Of a stretch of 64,000 bases of DNA, positions 38,176-48,968 are shown one piece after another. The stretch is from contig OY969623.1 in assembly GCA_963701675.1 (NCBI GenBank), positions 6,882,001 through 6,946,000 on the forward strand, in the 5' to 3' direction. The translations under genes and the position numbers were made by a program. How positions within the stretch are numbered: the first letter of the stretch is position 1; the number at the start of each line of letters is the position of its first letter. A model generated the notes under the pieces. The model did no database searches. It saw nothing but the letters and a program-made list of their open reading frames with translations, and had not been told where the DNA came from. The stretch is from G963701675 sp963701675 (GTDB taxonomy: Bacteria > Planctomycetota > Planctomycetia > Gemmatales > Gemmataceae).

Positions 38176-40585
38176 ATGCGATCGCGAGTCAACTTACATC
38201 GAAATCGCCGGTCGAAGTTGAAAGGTCAATTGACCGTCGAGCGCCTCGAGCGCCGCGATATGCCGAGCTTCTTCACCGCGCCGACTTTCAGCGCCGGGGG
38301 CGATGCCAACGTCGTGGTCGCCGAGGATTTCAACGGCGACGGCGTCCGCGATCTCGCCGTCGGCAATCAAAGCACGGTGAGTATCATGCTGGCCGGGCCT
38401 GGCGGCTACCAAGCACCAAGCCCCAACGCCGCGGGCAGCAGCATACGCGATGTTATTGCCGCCGATCTGACCGGCGACGGCATTCTCGATCTGGCGGTTG
38501 CCAATTTCACCGCGTCGTCGAACCTGCGCGTGCTCAAGGGCAACGGAGACGGAACTTTTCAGCCGGCGGTGGCCTATTCGGCCGGCAACTTGCTCCGAGC
38601 CGTCGTAGCGGGAGATTTTGACGCCGACGGCGACCTCGATCTAGCCGCGGCCAGCTTTTGGAGCCGAAATCTCGCCATCCTCAACAATGCCGGCGATGGC
38701 GACCTTTACCACGACTACGGTGGCCGTCGATACCTATCCTCAAGACCTAACGGTCGGCGATTTTGATGCGGATGGCGATCTCGATCTCGTGACGGTTGGC
38801 TATTTCTGGGACGATCTGACTTACGACCAGCACATCGTCGTAGTCCTTGGGAACGGGAGCGGTGGCTTTGTGCCCACGGCCGTCTACGAGGAAGAAGAGC
38901 CACTCGCTGTGGCCTCAGGCGACTTCGACTCCGATGGCGTTCTCGACCTGGCGGTCGGTGGCTTTTACGGCAAGCTCAGCGTATGGCTTGGCACGGGTAC
39001 CGGTAGTTTTGCATCGTTTCAGTCGGAACACATTGGAGGCGCGTCCTCGATTGATGCAGAGGACCTGACCGGCGACGGGAAATTGGATCTCGTGGTCACA
39101 GGGACGCCCTTCGGAGGATACCCTGTTGTCGGCCTGTTTCCCGGTGCCGGCGACGGAAGCTTCTCACTCGTCGGGGGCTACATGGTCACCGGCACAGCCA
39201 GCTCTGCCATTGCCGCTGATCTTGATAATGACACCAAGCTGGACGTCGTCGTGGCAAACGGGTTCGCCGATGTCGTCACCGCGCTACGCAACCTGGGCAG
39301 CGGCCTGCTCCACGGCATGGCGTTCTATCCGACCGGCGGTATTCCGCACGCTTTGGTTGTCACTGACCTTAACGAGGATGGTTTCCGGGACCTGACCGTG
39401 ACCGATAGGTTCGGAGGCACGCTTCACGTGCTCCTTGGGGCGCCGGGTGGCTTCCAGCCCGCCGTGACCTACGCGGCCGGAACGAACCCGCGCTTTCATG
39501 CGGTCGGCGATTTCGATCGCAACGGCACCCCTGACCTTGCCGTTCCCAACGACACCAACCCGGGGACCGTTACGGTGCTGCTTGGCAAGGGGGACGGCAC
39601 GTTTTTGCCGCCGCGCGTCTATTCCGCTGGCCCGTTTGCAGAAAAGGTGGTGGTCGCTGATTTCACAGGCGATGGTATCGAGGATCTAGCGGTTACCAAT
39701 AACAGCGCCACAGGCACGGTCAGCATCCTGCGCGGTACGGGGACGGGTCGTTTCCGGGCCGGGGTGCCTCACGCCGCCGGTTCACGTGCCTACGGCTTGG
39801 CCGCCGCCGATTTTGACGGCGACGGTGATCAGGATCTGGCTGTCACCAACGATGCCGCCACGGACACATTGCGAGTACTATTGAACACCGGCAATGGCGC
39901 CTTCCAGGAACTCGTCTATCATGCCGGCGCCGACGCCGAGGGAGTGGTGGCAGCCGATTTCAATCAGGATGGCCGCCCGGATATCGCCACGGTTAGTGGT
40001 GATTTTAACGCGTGCACGCTAAACGTTTTCTTAGGTAACGGCGACGGTACGTTCCAAACGCCGGTCGCATACGGCCTCGGCGGAATAGCCCTTGCTCTGG
40101 CGACGGGAGACCTCGACGGCAACGGAGCCGTGGATATTGCCGTAGCTAGCCAGATCAACGATTCGGTTCATGTATTTTTGAATGATGGAACTGGTCAGTT
40201 CCAATCGGCGGGCGAATTTGATGGCGGGGACGTGGCGAATGCAATCGCTGTAGCCGACTTGAACAATGACGGCCGCCCCGACGTCGTCGTTTCCTCTATC
40301 CTAATGACGGATGGCGTGGTGATTCTGACCAACGATGGCGTTTGGCCGGCGCCGATCGGCGGTGGACCGGGAAGGGAAGTGTTTTCCACCATTCCCACCG
40401 AGCAGAAATCGATACCGATCGCAGTTCTGTCGAATGAGACGCGCATAGACCGAATCGACCATCCCGCGGCGGAGCATCCGACTCACGCAAAGCGACTGAC
40501 CAAGCCAATCGCCCGAGTGATCCGCGCGGTGGCTGCGCGAAGCGATAAATCGGGCGACCACATGATCATGAACTGGGACATCTAA
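38176..40585 (+). CDS. FG-GAP/VCBS surface protein 2 of array (one frameshift)
   Basis: About 803 residues across two frames. It starts at ATG 38176 with 'gaaggag' upstream and has the signature VERLERRDMPSFFTAP. Near 38700 the frame changes: AILNNAGDG resumes as TFTTTTVAVDTYPQDL with the expected next blade (GDFDADGDLDLVTVGYF). Calcium loops repeat throughout (ADFTGDGIEDLAVTN, ADFDGDGDQDLAVTN). The C-terminal tail PIARVIRAVAARS then HMIMNWDI matches its neighbours. Only 33 bp separates it from gene 1, so an operon is likely. Confidence 0.82.
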
Positions 40586-40611
40586 CCAATACCTGAACTG
40601 GAGGAATTGTC

Positions 40612-43059
40612 ATGCGATGGAGATTTGCATTTGAGCGAAAAGGCCGATCAACCCAACCTCGACGTCGGCAGATGAGGAGCCGATTGACCCTCGAACGCCT
40701 CGAGCGGCGCGACGTGCCAACTTTCCTGACGGCCTCTTATTACCCTAGTGGCGGCGCAGGCGGGTCACCCATCGCTTTCGCGGTCGCGGATTTCAACACC
40801 GACGGCGCACAGGATTTGGCTGTAGCGAATGCCAACGGCTATATGGACGTGAAGTTCAATACCGGAGATGGCACTCTAGTTCATGATGCGGGTTACGCGG
40901 CGGCCGGCACCGAACTACGGAGCGTGACGACCGGCGACTTCAACAATGACGGTTTCCCCGACCTCGCCACAGCCAGTTTGGGTGAGGGGGCAAGCATCGG
41001 CAGGATTGGCGTCTTCCTGAACGCCGGCGACGGCAGTTTATTGCCGAAACAGGAATACAACGCCGGTGGCGGCCTGACGTCAATCGCGACAGCCGACATG
41101 ACCGGTGACGGCAAACTAGATCTCGTGGTGACTAGCGGAACTAACGGCACGGTCAGCGTGCTGCGCGGCACGGGGACAGGAAAGTTTCGGCGGGTCGGGA
41201 CTTTTACGGCCGGGGCGACGCCGAAATCCGTGGCCATCGGAGATTTCAACGCCGACACCATCCCCGATGTTATCGCTGCCAATTCCGCAGGAAGCACCGT
41301 CACCGTCCTGTTTGGTACGGGTGGCGGTCCATTAAGCGGGCCCGTCGCTTACCAGGCCGGGCCGAATGTCAGTGCTCTGACTGTGGGCGATTTTGACGTC
41401 GACGGCGCACTCGATGTCGCGGTCAGTAATGCAAACGGGCAAATCAACGTTCTCATCGGTCGGGGCGATGGCACATTTCGACCGCCGGTCAGCTATGGCG
41501 TAGGCCAAGAGCCGGTCGATTTGTTCGCCGCCGATTTCAATGGCGATAGTTTCCCTGACCTCGCCATTGCCGACAGGTTCTTTCCCAAAGGCGCCACCCA
41601 TGTCATGCTCGGCGTCGGCGACGGCACTTTTGGCGTGCCGATGAGTTATGGCTTCGTAGCTGATGCACAAGCAGTCAATGCGGCTGACTTATCCGGCGAC
41701 GGCATTTCCGACCTCATTGTCGGCGTAGATCATAACTTTGCCGTGGCGTTCGGCGCCGGCGATGGTACTTTTCACGCCGGGCACACGGCGCCCACCGGTG
41801 ATGAGACGACTTCCGTCGCAACTGGTGATTTCAACTCCGATGGTCTACCGGACGTAGTGGTCGCCAACTTCAGCGGTGACGATCTCAGCGTGTTCTTGAA
41901 TGCCGGTGGTGGATTCGTCCAAGCCGCGATGAACTTCCCGTCAGACAACGGACCCAGGTCGGTCGTAACCGCCGATCTCAACGCAGACGGCATTTTGGAC
42001 CTGGCTGCGGCATGCGATTACGCACAAACCGTCGTCGTTCTTTTGGGCAATGGAGATGGAACATTTCAAACCAAAATCAGCAATGCGATAGGCTTGGCCC
42101 CCGAGGATTTGGATATTAGCGATTTGAATTCAGACGGCGCTCCCGACATTGTGGCGGCGAATTCGTTTAGCGATTCCATTAGCGTCTTGTTGGGAAACGG
42201 CGACGGCACGTTCGAGCCCGCCGTTGACTACGCCGCCGGCGACAACCCTTCTAGCGTTGCGTCCGGCGATTTTAACGGCGACAGCACTCCAGATATCGCC
42301 GTCGGCAATTCGGACCCGTCTGGAACGCTATGGATTTTCCTTGGCGCCGGTGACGGCACCTTGTTGTCGCCGGTGGCCTATGACGGAGGCAAGACGCCGA
42401 ACGACATCGTTGTCGCCGATCTAGATGACGATGGCAGCCTGGACCTCGGCATGTCGCATTACAACGCTCAGTCTGATGACGTTGCCGTTGTCCTGGGCAA
42501 CGGCGATGGCACGTTCAATGCGCCTGCTTTCTACTCCACAGGAGGCGATCCGTTCGGCATTGCGGCCGGTGACTTCAACGGCGATGATGTTCTCGATCTT
42601 GTTGTGAGCAACAGCGGCCTTTCCGATGCCCCGGCGGGACTTGGGCTGCTTACGGGCATTGGTGACGGGACTTTCCAACCGGCGCAACAGTTCGTTGCCG
42701 GTAGCCAACCATGGGATGTCGCCGTTGCCGATTTTAATGGGGACGGTACACCCGATGTGGCCATCGCCAATCACGGTGGGGGTCCCGGCGCCGTGACTAT
42801 CATACTTGCCGCGGATACTCTGCCGGCGCCGCTCCCATCGACCAACAGCAGACCGGTCGCCGACCATTTCGATGTCGACGGACAGCTCGACATCTTGGCG
42901 CCAAACGTCTCGGCGGCAACTACAAACCTGTTGCACGGCTCGGGAAATGCGGAGCAACCTGGGAATCCATCCCCCAAGCCCAGTGTCCGAGTCATCCGCG
43001 CGGTGGCCGCACCCGGTGACATACTGGCGGGCGACATGATTATGAACTGGGATATCTAA
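40612..43059 (+). CDS. FG-GAP/VCBS surface protein 3 of array
   Basis: 815 residues, intact. It starts MRWRFAFERKGRSTQP with 'ggagg' upstream, and carries the signature LERLERRDVPTFLTAS. Repeated calcium loops (VADFNTDGAQDLAVANAN, GDFNNDGFPDLATAS, GDFNADTIPDVIAAN). It closely matches gene 4 in its N-terminal half, including GRIGVFLNAGDGSLLPKQEY and KFRRVGTFTAG, so one arose from the other by recent duplication. The tail PSVRVIRAVAAPG then DMIMNWDI is conserved. Confidence 0.88.
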   Translation: MRWRFAFERKGRSTQPRRRQMRSRLTLERLERRDVPTFLTASYYPSGGAGGSPIAFAVADFNTDGAQDLAVANANGYMDVKFNTGDGTLVHDAGYAAAGTELRSVTTGDFNNDGFPDLATASLGEGASIGRIGVFLNAGDGSLLPKQEYNAGGGLTSIATADMTGDGKLDLVVTSGTNGTVSVLRGTGTGKFRRVGTFTAGATPKSVAIGDFNADTIPDVIAANSAGSTVTVLFGTGGGPLSGPVAYQAGPNVSALTVGDFDVDGALDVAVSNANGQINVLIGRGDGTFRPPVSYGVGQEPVDLFAADFNGDSFPDLAIADRFFPKGATHVMLGVGDGTFGVPMSYGFVADAQAVNAADLSGDGISDLIVGVDHNFAVAFGAGDGTFHAGHTAPTGDETTSVATGDFNSDGLPDVVVANFSGDDLSVFLNAGGGFVQAAMNFPSDNGPRSVVTADLNADGILDLAAACDYAQTVVVLLGNGDGTFQTKISNAIGLAPEDLDISDLNSDGAPDIVAANSFSDSISVLLGNGDGTFEPAVDYAAGDNPSSVASGDFNGDSTPDIAVGNSDPSGTLWIFLGAGDGTLLSPVAYDGGKTPNDIVVADLDDDGSLDLGMSHYNAQSDDVAVVLGNGDGTFNAPAFYSTGGDPFGIAAGDFNGDDVLDLVVSNSGLSDAPAGLGLLTGIGDGTFQPAQQFVAGSQPWDVAVADFNGDGTPDVAIANHGGGPGAVTIILAADTLPAPLPSTNSRPVADHFDVDGQLDILAPNVSAATTNLLHGSGNAEQPGNPSPKPSVRVIRAVAAPGDILAGDMIMNWDI

Positions 43060-43088
43060 CCAACATTGGATCTCCGAAGGAGGATGTC

Positions 43089-45575
43089 ATGCGCTTGAAA
43101 TTTCCATGTGAGCGAAACGGCAGATCAACACAACCTCGACCTCGACACTTGAGGAGCCGATTGATTCTCGAACGCCTCGAACGGCGTGACCAGCCGAGCT
43201 TTCTGGTCGCTAGCGCCATCGCAAGCAGTGGGAACGGGGCGCCGACGACCGTCGCGGCCGCGGATTTCAATGTCGACGGTGCACGGGATCTGGTCGTCGC
43301 CAATCATAACGGCTATGTGCGCGTGTTTCAGAATGCGGGTTCCGGCACGTTTACTCCGACCACGGAACTTACGGCGGCCGGCTACGACGTTCGCGGCATC
43401 ACGACTGGCGACTTCAACAACGACGGCTTTGCGGATTTCGCCACCGCGAGCTTTGGACTCGGCGGCAGCGTGGGAAGAATCGGCGTGTTCATCAACCGAG
43501 GCGACGGCACCTTCCCTCCCAAACAGGAGTACAACGCCGGCGGGGCGCTCACTTCGATCGTTGCCTCCGACCTGACCGGCGATGGCCAGCTTGACCTCGC
43601 GGTTACTAGCTGGAACAACCAAGCCGTGAGTGTTCTACGCGGGACCGGCACCGGCAAATTCCGGCGGATTGGCACCTTCGCCGCCGGCTTGGCGCCCCAG
43701 TCGGTTGCAGTCGGCGATTTCAATGGTGACACCATTCCGGACCTGACTGTTGCCAATAACAACAGCGTCAACACGGTGACGGTGTTGCTTGGGGTGGGCG
43801 GCGGCGTATTTCAGGCCGGCGCGGCATATCCGGCCGGCCCATCTCCCAGTGCGGTCGCCGCGGCGGACTTCGACGGTGACGGCGACCTTGACTTGCCCGT
43901 TTCCAACGAAACTCAGACTAACGGCAAGATCAATGTCCTCCTCGGCAATGGCGACGGTAGCTTTGCCGCGCCGGTCGAATATGCAGTCGGAGTCAACGGC
44001 TCGGACATCGTCGCCGCTGATTTGGATGCCGATGGGGATGTGGATCTAGCCGTGGCAGACTACAACGGGCTCGGAAAGGTTAGTGTTCTGCTTGGTAATG
44101 GAAACGGCACGTTTGCCACTCCGATTGGCTACCAGGCTGGCGATCGCCTCACTTCGTTGGTGGTAACGGAACTAAACGGCGACAGCGAACCGGACATTGC
44201 GGTCGCATCCAAAGGCAACGCCACCGTGGGCTTGCTGTTTGGGACAGGCGGTGGGGTGTTCGCGGCTGGGCTCACAGTTTCGAACTCGGCGGACGAGTAT
44301 TCCTTGGTAACGGCGGATTTTAATGGCGACGACATACCCGACCTCGCGGGGTTCGTGACCTTCAATAATGGGACGCAAGCGAAGCTGCGTGTTTCCCTAG
44401 GAATCGGCGGCGGTCAGTTCGTCCAACTTGGCGAGGCCGCCCTTCCCAATAATCCGGCAACAATGAGCGTCGGGAATATTAACAACGATGCAATTCCGGA
44501 TCTTTTGTACGGCGGTTACAACGCAACGCTAAGCGTGCTACTCGGCAATGGGGACGGGGCCTTTGCGTCTGCGATCGGACATGCCAGCGGCGCCGGTATC
44601 GCCCGTATAGCGGTCGCCGACCTAGATGTGGATGGCAATACCGATGTCATCACCGCTAATTTCTACAGTGATGACGTTAGCATATTGCTCGGCAACGGGG
44701 ATGGTACGCTGCAAGCTGCGACTAACTATGCAGCTGGTCCAAAGCCCATCTCAGTGAAAATCGGGGACTTCAACGGCGACAGTGTGCTCGACCTTGCGAC
44801 AGCCAACCACGACAAAGACATCCGAACGGTTAGTCTGCTGTTGGGAAACGGCGATGGTACGTTCCAAACGGCCGTCAGTTCGCTTGCAACCGGAGTGAAT
44901 TATCCAATCGATCTGGCACCCGGCGATTTCAACGCCGACGGCCAACTGGACCTGGCCGTCGCGGTTTACGGCAACAACGGCCCCCTGAATGTGTTGTTAG
45001 GCAATGGCGACGGCACTTTTCAAGCGCCGGTCGGCTACGTGACGAGCGCGTCATTCAAGCGGGTTGTCGCCCACGACTTCAGCGGCGACGGCAATCTCGA
45101 CCTGGCGATCACCAACGACACAGGCAATGGCGGCCTACCGCAGTTGTATGTGTTAGAAGGCAATGGCGACGGCACTTTTGATACGCCGGTACCCTACTAC
45201 GTTGGGCCTGCCCCTTATGACATCGTCATCGCCGACTTCAACTCCGACGGCCGATCCGACCTCGCCATAAACAATGGCGACGTCCACTCGATGCCCGACA
45301 ATGTGGTGATCTTGCTTAACGCGGGCGACTGGGACCCGTCGCCGATTGGCGATGGACCCCAACTGGATGTGTTAGTCACAGCCGCAGCGGAGCAAGGGTA
45401 CGAAACGATTACGCCCGTTTTGAGCCAAGCGAAGGTTAACCAATTGAATCTTTCGGAATCCGTGCAACCCGCGAATGAGAACCCGCAACGCAAGCCAATC
45501 GGCCGAATCATCCGCGCCCTTGCCAAGCACAGCGACATAATGCCGGACGACATTATCACGGGCGCGATCAGCTAA
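43089..45575 (+). CDS. FG-GAP/VCBS surface protein 4 of array
   Basis: 828 residues, intact, 29 bp after gene 3 with 'gaaggagg' upstream. Signature LERLERRDQPSFLVAS. N-terminal half nearly parallel to gene 3 (GRIGVFINRGDGTFPPKQEY, then KFRRIGTFAAG). Repeated calcium loops, for example ADFDGDGDLDLPVSNE and ADLDVDGNTDVITAN. The tail starts like the others (PIGRIIRALAKHS) but ends in DDIITGAIS instead of MNWDI, so the final residues are not fixed. Confidence 0.88.
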   Translation: MRLKFPCERNGRSTQPRPRHLRSRLILERLERRDQPSFLVASAIASSGNGAPTTVAAADFNVDGARDLVVANHNGYVRVFQNAGSGTFTPTTELTAAGYDVRGITTGDFNNDGFADFATASFGLGGSVGRIGVFINRGDGTFPPKQEYNAGGALTSIVASDLTGDGQLDLAVTSWNNQAVSVLRGTGTGKFRRIGTFAAGLAPQSVAVGDFNGDTIPDLTVANNNSVNTVTVLLGVGGGVFQAGAAYPAGPSPSAVAAADFDGDGDLDLPVSNETQTNGKINVLLGNGDGSFAAPVEYAVGVNGSDIVAADLDADGDVDLAVADYNGLGKVSVLLGNGNGTFATPIGYQAGDRLTSLVVTELNGDSEPDIAVASKGNATVGLLFGTGGGVFAAGLTVSNSADEYSLVTADFNGDDIPDLAGFVTFNNGTQAKLRVSLGIGGGQFVQLGEAALPNNPATMSVGNINNDAIPDLLYGGYNATLSVLLGNGDGAFASAIGHASGAGIARIAVADLDVDGNTDVITANFYSDDVSILLGNGDGTLQAATNYAAGPKPISVKIGDFNGDSVLDLATANHDKDIRTVSLLLGNGDGTFQTAVSSLATGVNYPIDLAPGDFNADGQLDLAVAVYGNNGPLNVLLGNGDGTFQAPVGYVTSASFKRVVAHDFSGDGNLDLAITNDTGNGGLPQLYVLEGNGDGTFDTPVPYYVGPAPYDIVIADFNSDGRSDLAINNGDVHSMPDNVVILLNAGDWDPSPIGDGPQLDVLVTAAAEQGYETITPVLSQAKVNQLNLSESVQPANENPQRKPIGRIIRALAKHSDIMPDDIITGAIS

Positions 45576-45607
45576 CCGGCCTCGGATTCTCTTGGAGGAG
45601 TGAAATC

Positions 45608-48091
45608 ATGCGGCGCCGAATGAGTCGATCAAGAGTAAGAGTGACAAGCAGACTAAGCGTCGAACGGCTTGAACGCCGCGACTTGCCGAGCTTCGCGTCG
45701 GCGCCGACCTATCCCGTCGGCGTACAGCCACGCTCGCTGGCCGCGGGCGATTTCAATGCAGATGGTTTCGACGATCTTGCCGTGGCTAGTGGGTCGGGCG
45801 GGGTGGATGTGCTTCTTGCGGCAGGCGATGGAACATTTGGAAGTCCGACCCACTATGCGACGGAGATCAACACGCGGTTTATCACGGCGGCCGATTTGAG
45901 CGGCGATGGCATCCTGGACCTGGTGGCGGCAAACTCGATATTTCCGAACGATTCAGTCAGCGTGATCATTGGCCGTGGGGATGGATCATTTCTGCCGGCG
46001 GTGAACTACGCGGCCGGTGAAGCCGCGTCGGCCGTGGCCGTGGCCGATTTCAACGGCGATAATCTCGTCGACCTGGCTGTGACCAATGACGCCGCCGTGG
46101 CGAACGTGAAGATCTTCCTCGGAATCGGTAGCGGCGTGTTCGGCGCCCCCGTGAACTATCCGGCAGGCTCGTATCCCTATGCCATCGTTGCCAACGATTT
46201 CGACGTAGACGGTGATGTCGATCTGGCCGTTGCGAATTTCTATGAAAACGCGGTCCGTGTGCTCATGGGCAATGGCGACGGCTCCTTCGGGCCGAGCATT
46301 TCTCAACCCGTCGGCATCAAGCCGGTATCCCTCATAACAGAAGATTTGAACAACGACGGAAACCAGGACATTGCAGTCGCCAACTACGGCAGCAATACGG
46401 TCAGCGTGCTGCGCGGGAACGGCGACAGTACATTTCAGCCCGCAACGAATTTCTATGCAGGGCCCAGGCCTGTAACCCTGGCCGTGTACGATTTGGACGT
46501 CGATGGCTCCCTGGACTTGGTGGCCGCCAATGACCAGAACGCCAGCGTCACGATATTGCGTAACCGCTTCGGCTCCTTCCGACGACGAGTGACTTTTGTC
46601 GCGGGACCCTCCCCATATGGCGTTACCGTCGGAAGCTTCAATCAAGACGCGGACCCGGATCTGGCTACGGCAAACGTCGGGACCAATAGCATTAGCGTGC
46701 TCTTGGGTCACTGCGGCGGCGCTTTTCATGCCGCGACCGCCTCCTACACAGATGGCTCTCCCGAAGGCCTCACGGCCGCCGATCTGAGTGGTGACGGCGA
46801 CCCGGAGCTGATGTTCTCGACAGGATACAACACGGGGACCCTGAGTGTCATGAAGGGCGGCGTCGGCACTACGTTCCCGTTGCAACAGAATTATTCCGCC
46901 GGGACCTACCTGAAGAGTGTGGCGTCAGAAGACGTCAGCGGCGACGGGGTTCTCGATGTGGCCGTGACCGGCGGCTTCTCGGGCATGGTCAGCGTCCTCA
47001 CCGGCACAGGCGACGGCGGCCTGGCGGCGGCCCAGGCATATGCCGTCGGCATCGATCCTATCGATTTGACCTTTGCGGATCTTAACAATGACGGTTGGGC
47101 AGATATCGCCGTGACGGCTTTCTCGTATTCGCCGTCTGGCGGCGGCGTTGCGGTGTTGTTGAATCAGGGCGATGGCACCTTCGGCCCGACCACATTTTAC
47201 ACCGTCGGTAGTCCGAGCTACTCCCCAGTCGCCATCGCCGCCCGAGATTTCAACGCCGATGGCAACGTCGATCTGGCTGTGGCGAACTATCTCGAAGGAA
47301 ATGGAAGCACGGTAAGCATCCTATTCGGCAATGGTGATGGCACGTTTCAAGCCGCGGTGGGGATTCCTGTGGGCGCAGCACCGCATGACTTAGTTGTGGC
47401 GGACGTTAATGCTGACGACATCCCGGATATCCTCACCACCAATCCCAAGCATGACACAGTCTCCGTGATGATCGGCAATGGCGACGGCTCATTTCAGCCT
47501 GCTGCTAGTTACGTTGTCGGTGGATCGCCGTATGCCCTTGTTGCTGCCGACTTCACCGGCGACGGCCACCCGGACATTGCGACAGCGAATCTCAGCAACG
47601 GCACCGTCGGCGTGTTGCTTGGCAACGGCAATGGTACCTTCCAAGCACCGCTCAGTTTTGTAGTAGGAAACAACCCTGTCTCAATAGCGGCTGCCGACAT
47701 CGACGGCGATGGTTGGCTCGATCTTGCCGTGGCCGACACGGTGGCGGATCTCAACGCGTTCGGCAAGATCGCCGTCGTCCGCAACGATGGCCTCTGGGGC
47801 CCGGCGCCCATCGACGACGCAGCCCACCGGCCGCTTGGCAATTACCACGATTGGCGTGCGGTAGGGACAACGTTGCCCGACAGTCGCGAAACGGTTGTGC
47901 TGCCCCTATCGACAGCCGTTGCCGCGGGGTTACGAGATGATGTCACCCTTCGACCAGTCGAGTTTGCCGTTAACGAGCACGATGGCGCCAGCACGTACGG
48001 CACAGCGCATTGGCCTTTACGGACCGACGGAATCCTCGACGTGTGGTTCGACGCCACTCCGGATGACTTGCGGTGGGCTCTAACCACATGA
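45608..48091 (+). CDS. FG-GAP/VCBS surface protein 5 of array
   Basis: 827 residues, intact, 32 bp after gene 4 with 'ggaggag' upstream. Signature VERLERRDLPSFASAP. Calcium-loop repeats as in the others (GDFNADGFDDLAVAS, DFDVDGDVDLAVAN, ADFTGDGHPDIATAN). The C-terminal ~85 residues differ from genes 1-4: no VIRA tail, but an acidic stretch and WFDATPDDLRWALTT. It therefore probably has another anchor or fate, and its 3' neighbour is a broken gene tail (48093-48236). Confidence 0.87.
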   Translation: MRRRMSRSRVRVTSRLSVERLERRDLPSFASAPTYPVGVQPRSLAAGDFNADGFDDLAVASGSGGVDVLLAAGDGTFGSPTHYATEINTRFITAADLSGDGILDLVAANSIFPNDSVSVIIGRGDGSFLPAVNYAAGEAASAVAVADFNGDNLVDLAVTNDAAVANVKIFLGIGSGVFGAPVNYPAGSYPYAIVANDFDVDGDVDLAVANFYENAVRVLMGNGDGSFGPSISQPVGIKPVSLITEDLNNDGNQDIAVANYGSNTVSVLRGNGDSTFQPATNFYAGPRPVTLAVYDLDVDGSLDLVAANDQNASVTILRNRFGSFRRRVTFVAGPSPYGVTVGSFNQDADPDLATANVGTNSISVLLGHCGGAFHAATASYTDGSPEGLTAADLSGDGDPELMFSTGYNTGTLSVMKGGVGTTFPLQQNYSAGTYLKSVASEDVSGDGVLDVAVTGGFSGMVSVLTGTGDGGLAAAQAYAVGIDPIDLTFADLNNDGWADIAVTAFSYSPSGGGVAVLLNQGDGTFGPTTFYTVGSPSYSPVAIAARDFNADGNVDLAVANYLEGNGSTVSILFGNGDGTFQAAVGIPVGAAPHDLVVADVNADDIPDILTTNPKHDTVSVMIGNGDGSFQPAASYVVGGSPYALVAADFTGDGHPDIATANLSNGTVGVLLGNGNGTFQAPLSFVVGNNPVSIAAADIDGDGWLDLAVADTVADLNAFGKIAVVRNDGLWGPAPIDDAAHRPLGNYHDWRAVGTTLPDSRETVVLPLSTAVAAGLRDDVTLRPVEFAVNEHDGASTYGTAHWPLRTDGILDVWFDATPDDLRWALTT

Positions 48092-48092
48092 G

Positions 48093-48236
48093 GTCGCCAA
48101 CCCCTTGGAAGCTGCGGAACGATTGGTCAAGCGCTACACAAAATGGGGCAAGACGGATCAGGCGGCAGCCTGGGAAGTTACAATGAACAAACTGAAATCT
48201 TCTGACAGCACGCCGGCTAAGAAAGAAGATCGATAA
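48093..48236 (+). pseudogene. Remnant tail of a larger gene, coupled to next gene
   Basis: An open frame with no start codon in a good position reads VANPLEAAERLVKRYTKWGK, then TDQAAAWEVTMNKL and a charged end. The WGKTDQAAAWE phrase resembles the C-termini of planctomycete TPR/kinase proteins. Its stop TAA overlaps the ATG of the next gene (TAATG). Probably the end of a gene whose body was lost. Low certainty. Confidence 0.4.
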
Positions 48237-48799
48237 TGCAATTTCGAATTCTAGTTGCGGCATGTTGCGTGGCCTGGGTGTTGCCTGCATCGGTTCTCGG
48301 CCAGAAGCCAAACATCCCCGGCTATTACATCGGAGGCTACTCCGGCGGCAACAACCGCGGCGGCTATGCCGGCTACTACATCGGTGGCCATCCTAACATG
48401 AACGGCCGCGGTGACGCCGGCGGGTACTACATCGGCGGCTACCCGGCCGTCAACGCCGACGCCATTCCTTCCTCCGGCTATCCTTCGAGCAGCCGATATC
48501 AAGGCTACAGCACCCGATGGTTCCCCGGCTACCCCGAGCGGTATCACGCCGTTCCGCCAACCCCCGGTGTCGCCTTCATCGACGTGCAACTGCCCGCCGA
48601 CGCCGAACTTTGGTTTGACGATAAGAAAATGGCGCAGACTGGAAGCTACCGAATGTTTACGACGCCGGAACTGCAACCGGGCAAGATCTTCGGATACAAG
48701 GTTCGAGCGCGGTGGTTCGTGCGCGGCCATCCTGTCGACGACACACGCGAAATATTGATGCGGCCAGGTGAGCGGCGAACCGTGAGGTTCACCGACTGA
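48236..48799 (+). CDS. TIGR03000-type planctomycete protein with GYYIGG repeats
   Basis: 187 residues with a signal peptide (ILVAACCVAWVLPASVLGQ). Three GYYIGG(Y/H) repeats lie at about residues 28-76, within Gly/Asn-rich sequence. The C-terminal domain fits TIGR03000, a domain known mainly from planctomycetes: AFIDVQLPADAELWFDDKKM, then TGSYRMFTTPELQPGK and VRFTD. Its function is unknown. It overlaps the upstream remnant stop by 1 base. Confidence 0.82.
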   Translation: MQFRILVAACCVAWVLPASVLGQKPNIPGYYIGGYSGGNNRGGYAGYYIGGHPNMNGRGDAGGYYIGGYPAVNADAIPSSGYPSSSRYQGYSTRWFPGYPERYHAVPPTPGVAFIDVQLPADAELWFDDKKMAQTGSYRMFTTPELQPGKIFGYKVRARWFVRGHPVDDTREILMRPGERRTVRFTD

Positions 48800-48968
48800 T
48801 TCTTGACTGTAACTCGTTTGACTCAATTCACGAAATCCAATCGTCTTACGTCTCCAAACGCTGCTGCCGACCAGCCCCTCAAGAAAAACATCATCCCATT
48901 GTCGATTTTGGCCACGACCAAACGACTAATCAGTGTCCAATGGTGATTGACGATGATGGGAGGCAGTC

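Noticed and set aside
27987..47841. Long minus-strand open frames across the surface-protein genes (for example 27987-29039, 29447-30127, 35593-36495, 45986-46885)
   Set aside because: They are antisense to clear repeat-protein genes, have repetitive composition caused by the calcium-loop codons, and match no family.
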